From the NCBI GenBank assembly GCA_009838525.1, contig VXRJ01000038.1, positions 198,654 through 262,653 on the forward strand: a stretch of 64,000 nt of DNA, in the 5' to 3' direction. How positions within the stretch are numbered: the stretch's first letter is position 1; every line of letters starts with the position of its first letter. The notes beneath the pieces were generated by a model. The model did not search any database and was not told the DNA's origin. It saw only the letters and a list, made by a program, of their open reading frames with translations. The position numbers were made by a program, and so were the translations under genes. Source of the DNA: Acidobacteriota bacterium (GTDB lineage: Bacteria; Acidobacteriota; Vicinamibacteria; Vicinamibacterales; UBA8438). Below, in pieces: positions 1 to 9,535 of the stretch.

Positions 1-222
1 GCCTTCGACGCGGGGGAGACCGGCCTGGCCGTTACGTGGATCCACTATCGCGGTCCGGGCGAAGTGACCTTCGATCCCAGGGTGATTTCGATCGAAGGGG
101 GACGCGGCGGGGAAGCGACCACCACGGTTCGCTTCTCGGAGCCGGGAACGCATCTGCTGCGCGTCCACGGAGACGATTCCATCAACGCCACGCCGTTTGA
201 CGTCACGGTCACCGTGCGGTGA
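1..222 (+). CDS. 3' end of a protein cut by the window edge, Ig-like/beta-sandwich tail
   Basis: Reading frame 1 is open from the first base to a TGA at 220-222, giving 73 codons of a C-terminus. The residues alternate in a beta-strand pattern (VTFDP, TTTVRF, HLLRVHG, DVTVTV) with few helix formers. This resembles the last strands of an Ig-like or PKD-like extracellular domain. It lies just upstream of a secreted-protein gene on the same strand. The function cannot be told from this tail. Confidence 0.6.
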   Translation, partial: AFDAGETGLAVTWIHYRGPGEVTFDPRVISIEGGRGGEATTTVRFSEPGTHLLRVHGDDSINATPFDVTVTVR

Positions 223-269
223 TGGCCGGAAATGGCGACGTCACGGGCAGCAGTGAAGGAGACGACGTG

Positions 270-1295
270 ATGCACCGGTATACGGGACGGCAAGGGATGA
301 CGGCGGGCGCGGGTAGCGTGGCCTGCGCCGCCCTGGCGCTGATGATTTTCGGATTCGCGGCGCCCGCGGGCGCCCAGGGCGCGCCGGACGGCTGGGAGCC
401 CGAGCGCCTGGCCGATGGCCAGCCGAACATCCAGGGGATGTGGAACAACACGCGCGCCATGTTCACGCCGCTCGAGCTGCCCGAGGAGCTGGCGGGCCGC
501 GACGACATCACCACCGACGAGCTGCGCGAGCGGGCGTCGGAGCGGGGCAGCGGCCGGATCGAGCGGAGCGAGTGGCGCGGCCACGAGAACAACCGGGGCG
601 GCGTCGGCGGCTATGGCCTCTACTGGTTCGACTGGTACTTCGACGAGCCGACCGACATCGGCCAGGCGTCCATCATTGTCGACCCGCCGAACGGACGCGT
701 TCCGGAGCGGACGGCGGATGCGCGGGAGCGGATTGCGCTGAACATGGCGCAGTTGCACGACTCCTACGCCAACATGGAAACCGGCGACCGCTGCATCTCG
801 CGCGGCGTGCTCGGCATGATGATGCCGACCGAGTACAACAACGGCACGCTGATCCTGCAGCCGCCGGGCTATGTCGTCTTCCACAGCGAGATGATTCACA
901 ACGCGCGGATCATCCCGATCGACGACACCCCGCACGTGGATGACGGCATTCGGCAGTGGGAAGGCGATCCGCGCGGCCGCTGGGAAGGGAACACGCTGGT
1001 CATCGAGTCGACCAATTTCCGCGCGGTGCGGAACATGCGGGGCCCGACGGCGGGGACGCGCTCACGCCAGTCCGAGGCGCAGCGGATCGTCGAGCGGATC
1101 ACGATTGTCGGCCCGGATGCCCTCCGGTACTCCGTGACCATGGATGATCCGGAGACCTACACCGGGCCGTGGACGGCGTCCTTCCCCTACGACCGGGACG
1201 ACAACTACCTCCAGTTCGAGTACGCCTGCCACGAGGGGAACTACTCGGTTCCCAACGCGCTGGCGGGCGCCCGCGTGGAAGAGGCGGAACCGTAG
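270..1295 (+). CDS. Secreted protein, copy 1 of a four-member YACHEGNY family
   Basis: About 341 residues. The ATG at 270 is chosen because AAGGAG lies at 254-259; an upstream in-frame ATG at 219 overlaps the previous stop and lacks a site. A signal peptide (hydrophobic AALALMIFGFAAP, likely cleavage after AGA) implies export. The mature part starts with WEPERLADGQPNIQGMWNN and contains GDRC, EYNNG, a WEGDPRGRWEG segment, DPETYTGPW and the C-terminal YACHEGNY. These blocks recur in three other proteins of this window (4479-5462, 5600-6541, 8198-9190). This copy is closest to 4479-5462, sharing the RLADGQP start rather than the WGDPDL start. Conserved His, Cys and Asp residues could form a metal or catalytic site, but no biochemical role is known to me. 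Confidence 0.85.
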   Translation: MHRYTGRQGMTAGAGSVACAALALMIFGFAAPAGAQGAPDGWEPERLADGQPNIQGMWNNTRAMFTPLELPEELAGRDDITTDELRERASERGSGRIERSEWRGHENNRGGVGGYGLYWFDWYFDEPTDIGQASIIVDPPNGRVPERTADARERIALNMAQLHDSYANMETGDRCISRGVLGMMMPTEYNNGTLILQPPGYVVFHSEMIHNARIIPIDDTPHVDDGIRQWEGDPRGRWEGNTLVIESTNFRAVRNMRGPTAGTRSRQSEAQRIVERITIVGPDALRYSVTMDDPETYTGPWTASFPYDRDDNYLQFEYACHEGNYSVPNALAGARVEEAEP

Positions 1296-1390
1296 GCTGA
1301 GGGAGACGACGCCAGCCTGTTCCGTCGGACGTGCCGTCGAGGCAATCCTCCGTCGCTCGGGAGCGATGCTGACGGCCCCGATCTGATAAA

Positions 1391-2122
<732 letters not shown>

Positions 2123-2187
2123 CCGGAGCATACGGCTCCCGGAGCGAGGTGAGGGTGGCTTGGAGCAGGTGCCTTCGCGTACACGAC

Positions 2188-2220
2188 AACGGCCCGACCC
2201 TCGTGGAGGGCCGGGCCGTT
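2188..2220. terminator. Bidirectional hairpin between convergent genes
   Basis: AACGGCCCG (2188-2196) pairs with CGGGCCGTT (2212-2220). An inner CCCTC (2198-2202) pairs with GAGGG (2206-2210) around a GTG loop, with one A/C mismatch between the two stems. It lies between vapC (+) and the convergent gene at 2250-2807 (-). There is no clear T-tract on either side, so it may be a Rho-independent terminator of reduced strength or a hairpin protecting mRNA ends. Confidence 0.65.
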
Positions 2221-2249
2221 GAACAATCCTCCCCGCCGTCGCGTCGCGG

Positions 2250-2807
2250 CTACCGTCCGGGGACCATCAGATGGGCGGCCGTCGTGCCCGCCTCCATGAT
2301 CCAGACCATGTCCGCGCGCCGCTCCGCCGGGAGCCCGAGCGAGTCCGCCGTGGCGTTCGGCACCGCAATCGTGATGTGGGCGTTCGCGCTCGCCTGATCG
2401 CGGCCGCTCACCGAGTACCAGACGGTTCCGAACTCCGCCAGCACGCGGGTGCCGTTGGCCTCCGCCTCGGCCATCATGGCGCGACGGGCATCGGCGTCGT
2501 CCCCCGCCTCGAGCGCAAACTGCCGGTTCTGCTCGAACCGGGGCAGATTCCCCTCGGCGGAGCATTGCACGGCGAAGTCAGCCGTTCCCGGTACGTCCGA
2601 GCGGTCCCAGCAGACCAGGCCGTTCTGGCTCTCGCGGACGACGACCCGGTTACCGTTGGCGTCCCAGCGCACGACGCCCGCCTGTTCGGCGAGCCGTTGG
2701 GGGGCGGCGACCGTGGCCTTGGCGATCACGTCGGCGTCCGATTGCGCGTTTGACGTAGCGGGCGCCGCGAGCAGCGCGGCGATGGCGATGAGCAGGTAGC
2801 GTCCCAT
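2250..2807 (-). CDS. Exported hypothetical protein, 185 aa
   Basis: A signal peptide is clear: MGRYLLIAIAALLAAPATSNA then QSDAD. The mature part (~164 residues) has a central CWDRSDVPG and a second Cys in AVQCSAEG that could pair. It also has charged helical blocks (RRAMMAEAEANG) and a C-terminal strand-rich part (MVWIMEAGTTAAHLMVPG). I do not recognise the family. It is transcribed alone, convergent with vapC and divergent from the Rap1a-like gene at 2922. A periplasmic or lipid-binding role would be a guess. Confidence 0.8.
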   Translation of the reverse strand: MGRYLLIAIAALLAAPATSNAQSDADVIAKATVAAPQRLAEQAGVVRWDANGNRVVVRESQNGLVCWDRSDVPGTADFAVQCSAEGNLPRFEQNRQFALEAGDDADARRAMMAEAEANGTRVLAEFGTVWYSVSGRDQASANAHITIAVPNATADSLGLPAERRADMVWIMEAGTTAAHLMVPGR

Positions 2808-2921
2808 GTCTTGATCCTCCTCCGGAAAAGGCCGGTCGCGGCTATTCTAATCTAGCAGGCCGTATAGGGACTGCCGGCGTCTATACTGCGGTAACGCGGC
2901 CGACGCCGGAAGGGGAGGGGG

Positions 2922-3338
2922 ATGGCGTTTCGACGCGCGGGCGTGATCCGCTGGCTCGGGCTCGTTGCGATCTTCGTGCTGCTGGCCACGCGGCCGACGG
3001 ACCTCGGGCGCGCGGCGCAGGGCCGGCAGGGCTCCGGCGAGGAGCTGGCCGAGGACTGCACCCTCTACTTCGAGTTCCTCGGGCGAACCGGCGCCGGACG
3101 CCAGGAGACTTTCGAGATCGACCCGTTCGGAATGGGCTACTGCGCCGGCCTGGTGCGCGGGGTGGCGGAATCGGCGAACCGGTTGATGCCGGGCGCCGTC
3201 TGCCTCCCCCCGGACACGACGGCGGCGCAGGCGGTGTGGGTAGTCGTCAACTACCTGCACGAGCACCCGGAGGTGCGCCGCACCGCCGACACCACGATTG
3301 TCCTGACCGCCCTGCGTGGCGCGTTCCCGTGCGACTAG
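2922..3338 (+). CDS. Rap1a/Tai-like small secreted protein
   Basis: 138 residues with an N-terminal hydrophobic segment (LGLVAIFVLLA) that acts as signal or anchor. The mature domain matches the Rap1a/Tai pattern: C46, then MGYCAGLVRGVAESAN (C74), VCLPPDTT (C94), VVNYLHEHPE, and a final ALRGAFPC (C137). Four Cys spaced like this form two disulfides in Rap1a. Rap1a and Tai neutralise type VI secretion peptidoglycan amidase effectors in the periplasm, but many family members occur without any effector. No effector or T6SS gene is seen here, so immunity is not implied. ATG 2922 has an AAGGGGAGGGGG site just upstream. Confidence 0.75.
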   Translation: MAFRRAGVIRWLGLVAIFVLLATRPTDLGRAAQGRQGSGEELAEDCTLYFEFLGRTGAGRQETFEIDPFGMGYCAGLVRGVAESANRLMPGAVCLPPDTTAAQAVWVVVNYLHEHPEVRRTADTTIVLTALRGAFPCD

Positions 3339-3375
3339 CGGACCGCTAGTACTTCGCTCCGCCGCCCGCCACGCG

Positions 3376-4431
3376 TCAGGGCATCACGCGCACGTACTTC
3401 CGCAGCATGCGGGGACGCGGCTCGCCGCCGTAGAGGTTCCCCTCGGCGTCGACCGCGACGAACTCGGCGCCGTTGCCGGCCGGGTCGCGCGGGTCGCCCC
3501 ACGGGAACAGGACGAACTCGTTCACCCAGCCGGTCTCCACGTCGCCGATCCGGATGCCCATCTCGAAACCGGGGTTCTGCAGGTCGTCGGACTCGGAGTC
3601 CGCGACGTAGATGCGCCCGTGCGCGTCGAACGAAATCCCGCTCGGCCGGCCGAACTGCAGCCACTGGGCGATGAACTCGCCCTCCTGGTCGAAGATCTGA
3701 ATACGGTTGTTCGACCGGTCGGCTGTGAAGACGCGTCCGTCGTTGTCGAGGGCGATCGCGTGCAGCGTCCGGAACTCGCTCGGCCCGTATCCGGTCTGGC
3801 CCCATTCCTTGATGTACGTGCCGTCGGGCGCGAACTTCACGACGCGGTTGTTGCCGTCGTTCTGGTGTCCGTCGGCGACGAAGATGCTGCCGTCGTCCGC
3901 CACCACGACATCGGACGGCGCATTGAAGTGGTCGCGTCCGCCGCCCGCTTCGCCGGGGGTGCCGAGGGTCATCAGCCTCTCGCCGGTCGAGCTGAACTTG
4001 ACCACGATGTGGCCACGGTCGCCGCCCTCCGGCGTCCGCGCCGCGGCCACCGAGTCGGTCACCCAGACGTTACCGTCCGGATCGATGTCAATGCCGTGCG
4101 GCCAGATGAACATCCCGCCGCCGAAGCTCTCCGCCACCGTCCCGTCGGGCCGGAACTTGACGACCGGATCGAGGTCGGAGTCGAGGCATTCGTAGCCGAA
4201 ACGCTCCGGGCCGGCGTCACAGCGCAGGATGGCCCAGATGTGCCGGCCGTCGTTGTCGACCGTCGCGTCTCCGACCGCTCCGATTGCCCGGCCGTCCGGA
4301 AGCGTCGCCCAACCGTCGACCATTCGGTACGGATTGGGATAGGTCTGGCCGCTCAGGTCACCCAAGGCGCTCACGGCGACGATCACCGCCAGGGCCGCGA
4401 CGATTCCGATACGTCTCGCTGTCTCCATCAT
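3376..4431 (-). CDS. Secreted NHL-repeat beta-propeller
   Basis: 351 residues with an N-terminal signal (IVAALAVIVAVSALGDLSG). Repeated NHL-type blades are visible: VVKFRPDGTV..WPHGIDIDPDGNVWVTD, HFNAPSDVVVADDGSIFVADG, VKFAPDGTYIKEWG, LHAIALDNDGRVFTADRSNNRIQIF and RPSGISFDAHGRIYVADS. That suggests a six-bladed propeller. The order resembles the catalytic propeller of peptidyl-alpha-hydroxyglycine alpha-amidating lyase, but lyase activity cannot be shown from the motifs. It sits 47 nt downstream of family member 4479-5462 on the same strand, so the two probably share a transcript. Confidence 0.85.
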   Translation of the reverse strand: MMETARRIGIVAALAVIVAVSALGDLSGQTYPNPYRMVDGWATLPDGRAIGAVGDATVDNDGRHIWAILRCDAGPERFGYECLDSDLDPVVKFRPDGTVAESFGGGMFIWPHGIDIDPDGNVWVTDSVAAARTPEGGDRGHIVVKFSSTGERLMTLGTPGEAGGGRDHFNAPSDVVVADDGSIFVADGHQNDGNNRVVKFAPDGTYIKEWGQTGYGPSEFRTLHAIALDNDGRVFTADRSNNRIQIFDQEGEFIAQWLQFGRPSGISFDAHGRIYVADSESDDLQNPGFEMGIRIGDVETGWVNEFVLFPWGDPRDPAGNGAEFVAVDAEGNLYGGEPRPRMLRKYVRVMP

Positions 4432-4478
4432 GGTTGTTCCCTCGTTTCTGCTTGTTCCTGATCGTGCTTGCCGGCGGC

Positions 4479-5462
4479 CTAGCGTTCCTGCGCGCGCTGG
4501 CCGCTCAGCGAGTTCGGTACGGCGTAGTTGCCCTCGTGACAGGCGTACTCGTACTGCAGGTACTCGTTGTCCCGCTTGTAGTTGAACGCCACGGTCCAGG
4601 GCGCCGTGTAGGTCTCGGGATCGTCGACCCGCAGCTCGTAGCGAAGGGTGTCGTTGTCGAGCAGCGTGAACCGTTCGACGACATGCCGCGCCTCCGTCTG
4701 CGGGGCGCGCGATCCGGGTCCGCGCTGGTTCTCGACCACCTTGAAGTTTCGCGATTCGACGACCAGCGTGTTGTCTTCCCAGCGGGCGCGCGGGTCGCCG
4801 TTCCAGAGCCGGATCGCCGAGTCGGCGGGCGGGCCGGCGTCGATCGGAATGACCCGCGCGTTGTGGATCATCTCGCTCAGGATGACGACGTGGTTCGGTG
4901 TGTGGAAGAACATCTTGCCGTTGTTGTACGCGGTCGGCATCATGATGCCGTAGGTGCCGCGCGACAGGCAGCGGTCACCGGTCTCCATCGTCGAGTACGA
5001 ATCGTGCAGGTGCTCGCGGTGCCATGCCACGCTCGCCTGGGCCTTCTCCGTCATCGCCGGCATCTTGCCGCTGGCCGGCTCGATCAGCAGGGCCGGCGCA
5101 TCAATGCCGGACGGCTCCTTCCAGAACCAGTCGAACCAGTAGTTGGCGTAGGCGCCGACTCCGCGGCTGTTCTCGTGACCCTGCCACGTGACTGACTTGC
5201 GCTGGTCGGACCGCTCCTGCACCAGGGCCTCGATGTCTTCCTGGCTCACCTCGCGGCCGGCCAGCGCGTCGGGCAACTCGAGCGGGATGTGTGCGGAGCC
5301 GACGTTGTTCCAGGTGCCGTTCAGATCGGGCTGGCCGTCGGCGAGCCGGGGCGGATCCCAGTCGCCGTTGCCGTTCTGCGCGGCTGCCGGGGTTGCCGCG
5401 CCAGTCGCCGCGATTGCCGCCACCGCCGCCGCGGCCGTGAGCCGGAGGATCAGTCGGAACAT
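4479..5462 (-). CDS. Secreted protein, copy 2 of the four-member YACHEGNY family
   Basis: 327 residues. The signal peptide runs through ATGAATPAAAQ. The mature start is WDPPRLADGQPDLNGTWNN, followed by WQGHENSRGVGAYANYWFDW, METGDRCLSRG, PTAYNNGKM, LWNGDPRARWEDNTLVVES, DPETYTAPW and YACHEGNYAVPNSLSGQRA. It is strongly alike to the protein at 270-1295 along its whole length. A probable operon with the downstream NHL protein suggests a shared extracytoplasmic pathway. It is divergent from copy 3 at 5600 across about 137 bp that must hold both promoters. Confidence 0.85.
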   Translation of the reverse strand: MFRLILRLTAAAAVAAIAATGAATPAAAQNGNGDWDPPRLADGQPDLNGTWNNVGSAHIPLELPDALAGREVSQEDIEALVQERSDQRKSVTWQGHENSRGVGAYANYWFDWFWKEPSGIDAPALLIEPASGKMPAMTEKAQASVAWHREHLHDSYSTMETGDRCLSRGTYGIMMPTAYNNGKMFFHTPNHVVILSEMIHNARVIPIDAGPPADSAIRLWNGDPRARWEDNTLVVESRNFKVVENQRGPGSRAPQTEARHVVERFTLLDNDTLRYELRVDDPETYTAPWTVAFNYKRDNEYLQYEYACHEGNYAVPNSLSGQRAQER

Positions 5463-5599
5463 GGTGAACCTCGCTTTCGGGCTGATGATACTGCGATCCG
5501 GCGCGTCCCGTGCACTGGCCGGCGCCCGTTCTTGCGCCGCCTACCGGCGAGCGGTATCGTAGCCGCAGGCGGACGGCTCAACCGGGAGGAAGGATCACC

Positions 5600-6541
5600 A
5601 TGGGCGCACGAAGCGATGATTGCTGCGGTCGGTCGGTCGTGACGGCGCTGGCGGTGCTGCTCGCCCTCTTTGTGGCGGCGCCGGCGGCGGCCCAGGAATT
5701 CCGGACGCCGTGGGGTGATCCCGACCTCGAGGGGACCTGGTCCTACGCGTCATTGACTCCCCTGCAGCGGCCCGCGAGCATGGGAGAGCGGGAGCACTAC
5801 ACGCCGGAGGAAGCGGCGCAGCGGAACATCGAGGTGACGCAGGATCGCGAGCCGCCCCCGGGTAGCGTCGGGTCCTACAACGCCCTCTGGTTCGACCGGG
5901 GCCGGGTCAGCCCCGACCTGCGGACATCGCTCATCACCGACCCGGCCGACGGGCGCCTGCCGGTCCGGCCGGAAACCACCGCCAAGCAGGAGGCGGCGCG
6001 CGCCTACAGCCGCGAGCATCCGGCGGACTCCTGGCTCGACCGGAGCAACTGGGATCGCTGCATCACCTATCACGGCGTGCCGCCGGTATCGACCGGCTAC
6101 AACAACACGTACCACATCGTGCAGACGCCGACCCATGTGGCGATTCGGGTGGAGAACATCCACGACGTCCGGATCATCCCCATCGATGGCCGGCCCGCCC
6201 TGACGGATTCCATTCGGCAGTGGAACGGTGATTCGCGCGGCCGCTGGGAGGGCGACACGCTGGTTGTCGAGACCCGCAATTTCAGCTCGCAGACGCAGCA
6301 CCGGTTTCCGTCGTCTCCCGAGACGGTGGCGGTGGAACGGTTCCGCCGCCTCGACAACGACACCATCGAGCACACGTTCTCGATCGAGGACGATTCGGTC
6401 TACACGCGGCCGTGGACGGCGATGCGGCACATGCCGCGCATGCCCGACTACATCATCTATGAGTACGCCTGCCACGAGGGGAACTACGCAATGACCAACA
6501 TCCTCCTGGCGGAGCGGTCGCGGGAGGCGGAGGGACGCTGA
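5600..6541 (+). CDS. Secreted protein, copy 3 of the four-member YACHEGNY family
   Basis: 313 residues. The ATG at 5600 has GGAGGAAGGA at 5585-5594; an earlier in-frame ATG at 5510 has no such site. Signal peptide: TALAVLLALFVAAPAAAQ. This copy begins the mature region with EFRTPWGDPDLEGTWSYASLT, the variant shared with 8198-9190. It keeps YNALWFDRG, WDRC, GYNNTYHI, RQWNGDSRGRWEGDTLVVETRNF and YEYACHEGNYAM. The stop codon overlaps the presumed CTG start of the acyl-CoA ligase gene, implying co-translation. Confidence 0.85.
   Translation: MGARSDDCCGRSVVTALAVLLALFVAAPAAAQEFRTPWGDPDLEGTWSYASLTPLQRPASMGEREHYTPEEAAQRNIEVTQDREPPPGSVGSYNALWFDRGRVSPDLRTSLITDPADGRLPVRPETTAKQEAARAYSREHPADSWLDRSNWDRCITYHGVPPVSTGYNNTYHIVQTPTHVAIRVENIHDVRIIPIDGRPALTDSIRQWNGDSRGRWEGDTLVVETRNFSSQTQHRFPSSPETVAVERFRRLDNDTIEHTFSIEDDSVYTRPWTAMRHMPRMPDYIIYEYACHEGNYAMTNILLAERSREAEGR
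6522..6540 (+). promoter_or_regulatory. SD sites that point to a CTG start overlapping a TGA stop
   Basis: GGGAGG (6522-6527) and GGAGGG (6529-6534) precede a CTG at 6538-6540 whose last two bases begin the TGA of the upstream gene (CTGA). In the ligase frame there is no ATG, GTG or TTG between the in-frame stop at 6460-6462 and the conserved ligase N-terminus, so CTG is the best start. It is a rare start codon, and a damaged start cannot be excluded because this gene is already frameshifted. Confidence 0.4.
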
Positions 6542-8105
6542 CGCTTCGGGCGCTCCTTGAAGGCCGCGCGCGAACGACGCCGGCCGCGCCCTTCGTCATC
6601 TTCGACGGCCTGGACGGGCGGGTCACGACCCGGACCTACCGCGAATTCGACCGGGAGGCGAACCGGGCCGCGCACCTCCTGGCGCGCCTGGGTATCGGCC
6701 GGGGCGACACGGTCACGCTGCTCCTGTCCAACTGCCTGGAGTTCCTGTACCTCTGGTTCGGCGCCGCCAAGCTCGGCGCCGTCATCGTCCCCGTCAACAC
6801 GGCGTCGTCGGTCTCGGAGCTGGAGTACCTGGTGGTCCACTCCGAGAGCCGGCTGATCTTCACGCAGGCTGACCAGGCGGACGTCGCCCGGCAGGTGCGG
6901 GAGCGGTGTCCGCGCGTGGAAGAAGTGGCTATCTGCGGGGCCGGAGCCCCGTCACCCGCGGTCGACTTCGGCCGGCTCGCGGCGGAGTGTCCCGAGACGG
7001 CGCCCGAGGGGCCGGCGCCCTCGCCCACGGACGAGGCCGCCATCCTCTATACGTCCGGGACGACGGCGCGTCCCAAGGGCGTGCTCGTCACGCACGCCAA
7101 CTACCTCTGCGCCGGCGAGACGGTGGCGCGCGCGGTCCGGCTGACCGCCGCCGACCGCCACCTGGTCGTCCTGCCGCTGTTTCACGGCAACGCCCAGTAC
7201 TACTCGACGATGAGCGCGCTGGTAACCGGCGCCAGCATGGCGCTCATGGCGCGGTTCAGCGCGAGCCGCTACTTCGATCAGGCGATTGCCCACCGGTGCA
7301 CGGTCTCCAGCCTGTTCGCGGCGCCGATCCGCATGCTGCTGGTCCAGCCGCGGCGGCCGGAGCATGCCGTGAACGACCTGCGCGTCGTGATCTTCGCGCA
7401 GAGCGTGACGCCGGCTCAGCTCGCGGAGTGGGACCAGCGGTTCCGCGCGCCGCTGCTGCAGCTCTGGGGGATGACCGAAACGATGGGGCCGCCGCTCATC
7501 AACCCGCTCGACGGCGAGCGGCGCAACCAGTCCATGGGGCTGCCGGCCCCGGTTACGCGACCCGACTCGTTGACGAGGGCGGCCGTCCCGTCGCTCGTGG
7601 CGAGATTGGACAGATCGTCGTGCGCGGCGAGCCGGGCGTGTCGCTGATGAAGGGCTACTACCGGAATCCGGACGCCACGGCCGAGACCATCCGGGACGGC
7701 TGGCTGTGGAGCGGCGACAACGCACGGCAAGACGCCGACGGCTACTACCATTTTGTCGACCGCGCCAAGGACATGATCAAGCGGTCGGGAGAGAACGTCG
7801 CCGCGAGCGAGGTGGAGGCGGTAATCCGCGAGCATGCCGACGTCTTCGACTGCGCCGTCATCGGCGTGCCCGACGAGATGCGCGACGAAGCCATTCTCGC
7901 CGTCGTCGTGCCGCGAAGCGGGGCGGGGAAGCCGCCCGCGGCCGGATTGACAGAGGAAGCGGTGATCGACTGGTGCCGCCAGCGCCTCGCCGGCTTCCGC
8001 GTCCCGCAGTTCGTGCGGTTCCGGGCGGAGCTTCCGCGAACCGCGGTCGGCAAGGTGCAGAAGCACGTCCTCCGGGCTGAGGTCGGATCGGCGCCTCCGG
8101 CCTGA
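6538..8105 (+). pseudogene. AMP-dependent acyl-CoA ligase, frameshifted near 7550
   Basis: The ANL-superfamily ligase is split over two frames. The first frame (6538-~7550) carries the AMP-binding N-domain with the P-loop AILYTSGTTARPKGVLVTH and the A5-type WGMTETMG. The second (~7550-8105) carries DGWLWSGDNARQDADGYYHFVDRAKDMIKRSGENV and the C-terminal lysine segment RTAVGKVQK. The break falls in GGCCCCGGTTAC at 7545-7555, where adding one base rejoins LPAP to GYATRL. Such enzymes adenylate a fatty or carnitine-like acid and load CoA; the sequence resembles CaiC/FadD-like ligases. All other key motifs are intact, so this is either a recent mutation or a sequencing error at a C/G homopolymer. 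Confidence 0.85.
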
Positions 8106-8197
8106 GCGGATGAGCGGCCGGCGGGTTGCATCCACGGTGCGGGTGCGCGAAGATGCGGGAGCGGACCGTGGCGGGTTCGCACCGGAGGAGGTGGCTC

Positions 8198-9190
8198 ATG
8201 GAGCGTCGAACTCGAACGGTAGTCGCGACGGTGGTGACGGCCATGGCGTGCATGCTGCTGGCTCCGTTCCCGGCAGCCGGCCAGGGCGGGCTGCGCACTC
8301 CTTGGGGCGACCCGGATCTGCAGGGTCTCTGGACCGGTTCGACACTCACGCCGCTGGAGCGGTCACAGGCATTTGCGGGCCGCGAGTTCCTGACCGAGGA
8401 GGAAGCGGCGGAACTCGAGCAGCGCGCCGACAGCAACCGGTTCGTCGAGCGTGAGGTGCGCGAGGGGGATCCCGGCACCTATAACCAGATCTGGTTCGAT
8501 CCCGGCACGCGGCTGGTGCCCGACCGACGCACCGCCCTGATCACCGACCCGCCCGACGGCCGCATCCCGTATACCGCGGAGATGCGCGAGCGCGAGCGGC
8601 TGCAGGTGGCCTACCGGGTGAACGGCGCGCGCTACTCCTGGGTGGACGTCGATACCGGCGAACGCTGCATGACGGACGGCGTGCCGATGTTCTGGCTCGG
8701 CTACAACCCGAATCACCTGATCGCGCAGACGCCCGACCACGTCATCATCCTGCACGAGATGTTCGGCGACCGGCGCATCATTCCCCTCGGCGACGCGCCG
8801 TCAGGGACAGTCCGGCAATGGAACGGCCACATCCGCGGCCACTGGGAGGACGACACGCTGGTCGTGGAGTCCACGCACTTCGTCGACGGGACGGCGAACC
8901 GCTGGGCGGCGACGTGGCGCATGCCGACCGAGACCATGCACCTCGTCGAGCGCTTTACGCGCGTCGACGCCACGACTCTCGAGTACGAGTTCACCCTCAC
9001 CGACCCGGCGAAGTTCACCCGTTCCTGGAGCGTCCGGCTGCCGCTGACCACGAACCAGGCGTCCCGCGGCGTCACTTCCGGGCCGCTCTACGAGTACGCC
9101 TGCCACGAGGGCAACTACAGCCTCATGAACGTGCTCAGCGGCGCCCGGGCCGAGGATCGGGCTCGCGCCGCGGGCGGCGGGCAGGAGTGA
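8198..9190 (+). CDS. Secreted protein, copy 4 of the four-member YACHEGNY family
   Basis: 330 residues. The ATG at 8198 has GGAGGAGG at 8184-8191. The signal peptide is VVTAMACMLLAPFPAAGQ. The mature start GGLRTPWGDPDLQGLWTGSTLTPLER pairs it with the 5600 copy. It keeps YNQIWFDPG, GERCMTDG, GYNPNHLI, RQWNGHIRGHWEDDTLVVES and YEYACHEGNYSLMNVLSGARAE. It carries a small insertion (TNQASRGVTSG) before the last motif. It follows the broken ligase gene by 92 nt, with its own ribosome-binding site. Confidence 0.85.
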   Translation: MERRTRTVVATVVTAMACMLLAPFPAAGQGGLRTPWGDPDLQGLWTGSTLTPLERSQAFAGREFLTEEEAAELEQRADSNRFVEREVREGDPGTYNQIWFDPGTRLVPDRRTALITDPPDGRIPYTAEMRERERLQVAYRVNGARYSWVDVDTGERCMTDGVPMFWLGYNPNHLIAQTPDHVIILHEMFGDRRIIPLGDAPSGTVRQWNGHIRGHWEDDTLVVESTHFVDGTANRWAATWRMPTETMHLVERFTRVDATTLEYEFTLTDPAKFTRSWSVRLPLTTNQASRGVTSGPLYEYACHEGNYSLMNVLSGARAEDRARAAGGGQE

Positions 9191-9225
9191 TCGCACGAAG
9201 GCGTCCGCGTCTTTGTCATTGCGCT

Positions 9226-9245
9226 ATGTATCTTGCGAAATACAT
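9226..9245. promoter_or_regulatory. Inverted repeat ATGTAT-N8-ATACAT, candidate TA operator
   Basis: ATGTAT (9226-9231) and ATACAT (9240-9245) form a perfect 6-bp inverted repeat spaced by 8 nt, in an AT-richer stretch about 60 bp upstream of the addiction-module antitoxin at 9308. Type II antitoxins commonly repress their own promoter through such sites. Position is the only support. Confidence 0.4.
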
Positions 9246-9307
9246 GTGTGGGTGACGCGGAGTATGGACATCTTGCTGTCACAGCTCAGGAGTGAGAGGA
9301 TGGAGTT

Positions 9308-9535
9308 ATGGCAGTTGCGCCGGTTTCGGTATTGCTCAAGCTTCCCGGCTCTGAACGGGCCGCTCTGGCGATGGCGCTGTGGGACAGTCTTACCGACGCC
9401 GAGCGTGAGGCGGAGCTTGTCCTGACCCCGGAGCAGGAGTTGGAGTTGGACCGGCGCTGGGCTGCGCATCTCGAAGACCCCGCCTCGGCGATTCCCTGGG
9501 CCGAAGTGCGCCGTCAGCTTCTCGGTAGCCGGTGA
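9308..9535 (+). CDS. Addiction-module antitoxin (RelB-like short family)
   Basis: 75 residues with the hallmarks of the short putative addiction module component family: LLKLPGSERAALAMALWDSL, then a TPEQELELDRRW block and a C-terminal DPASAIPWAEVRRQLL. The first half would form the dimer and DNA-binding part; the second wraps the toxin. The start ATG at 9308 has AGAGGA upstream. It overlaps the downstream toxin gene by GTGA, which is typical of co-translated pairs. Confidence 0.85.
   Translation: MAVAPVSVLLKLPGSERAALAMALWDSLTDAEREAELVLTPEQELELDRRWAAHLEDPASAIPWAEVRRQLLGSR

Noticed and set aside
2922-3338. Type VI secretion immunity gene
   Set aside because: The Rap1a-like fold is present, but there is no amidase effector or T6SS component in the window, so a T6SS role is not supported.
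3316-5195. Long plus-strand open frames opposite the NHL protein and copy 2 of the secreted family
   Set aside because: Both minus-strand genes have signal peptides and conserved repeats; the plus-strand frames do not resemble proteins.
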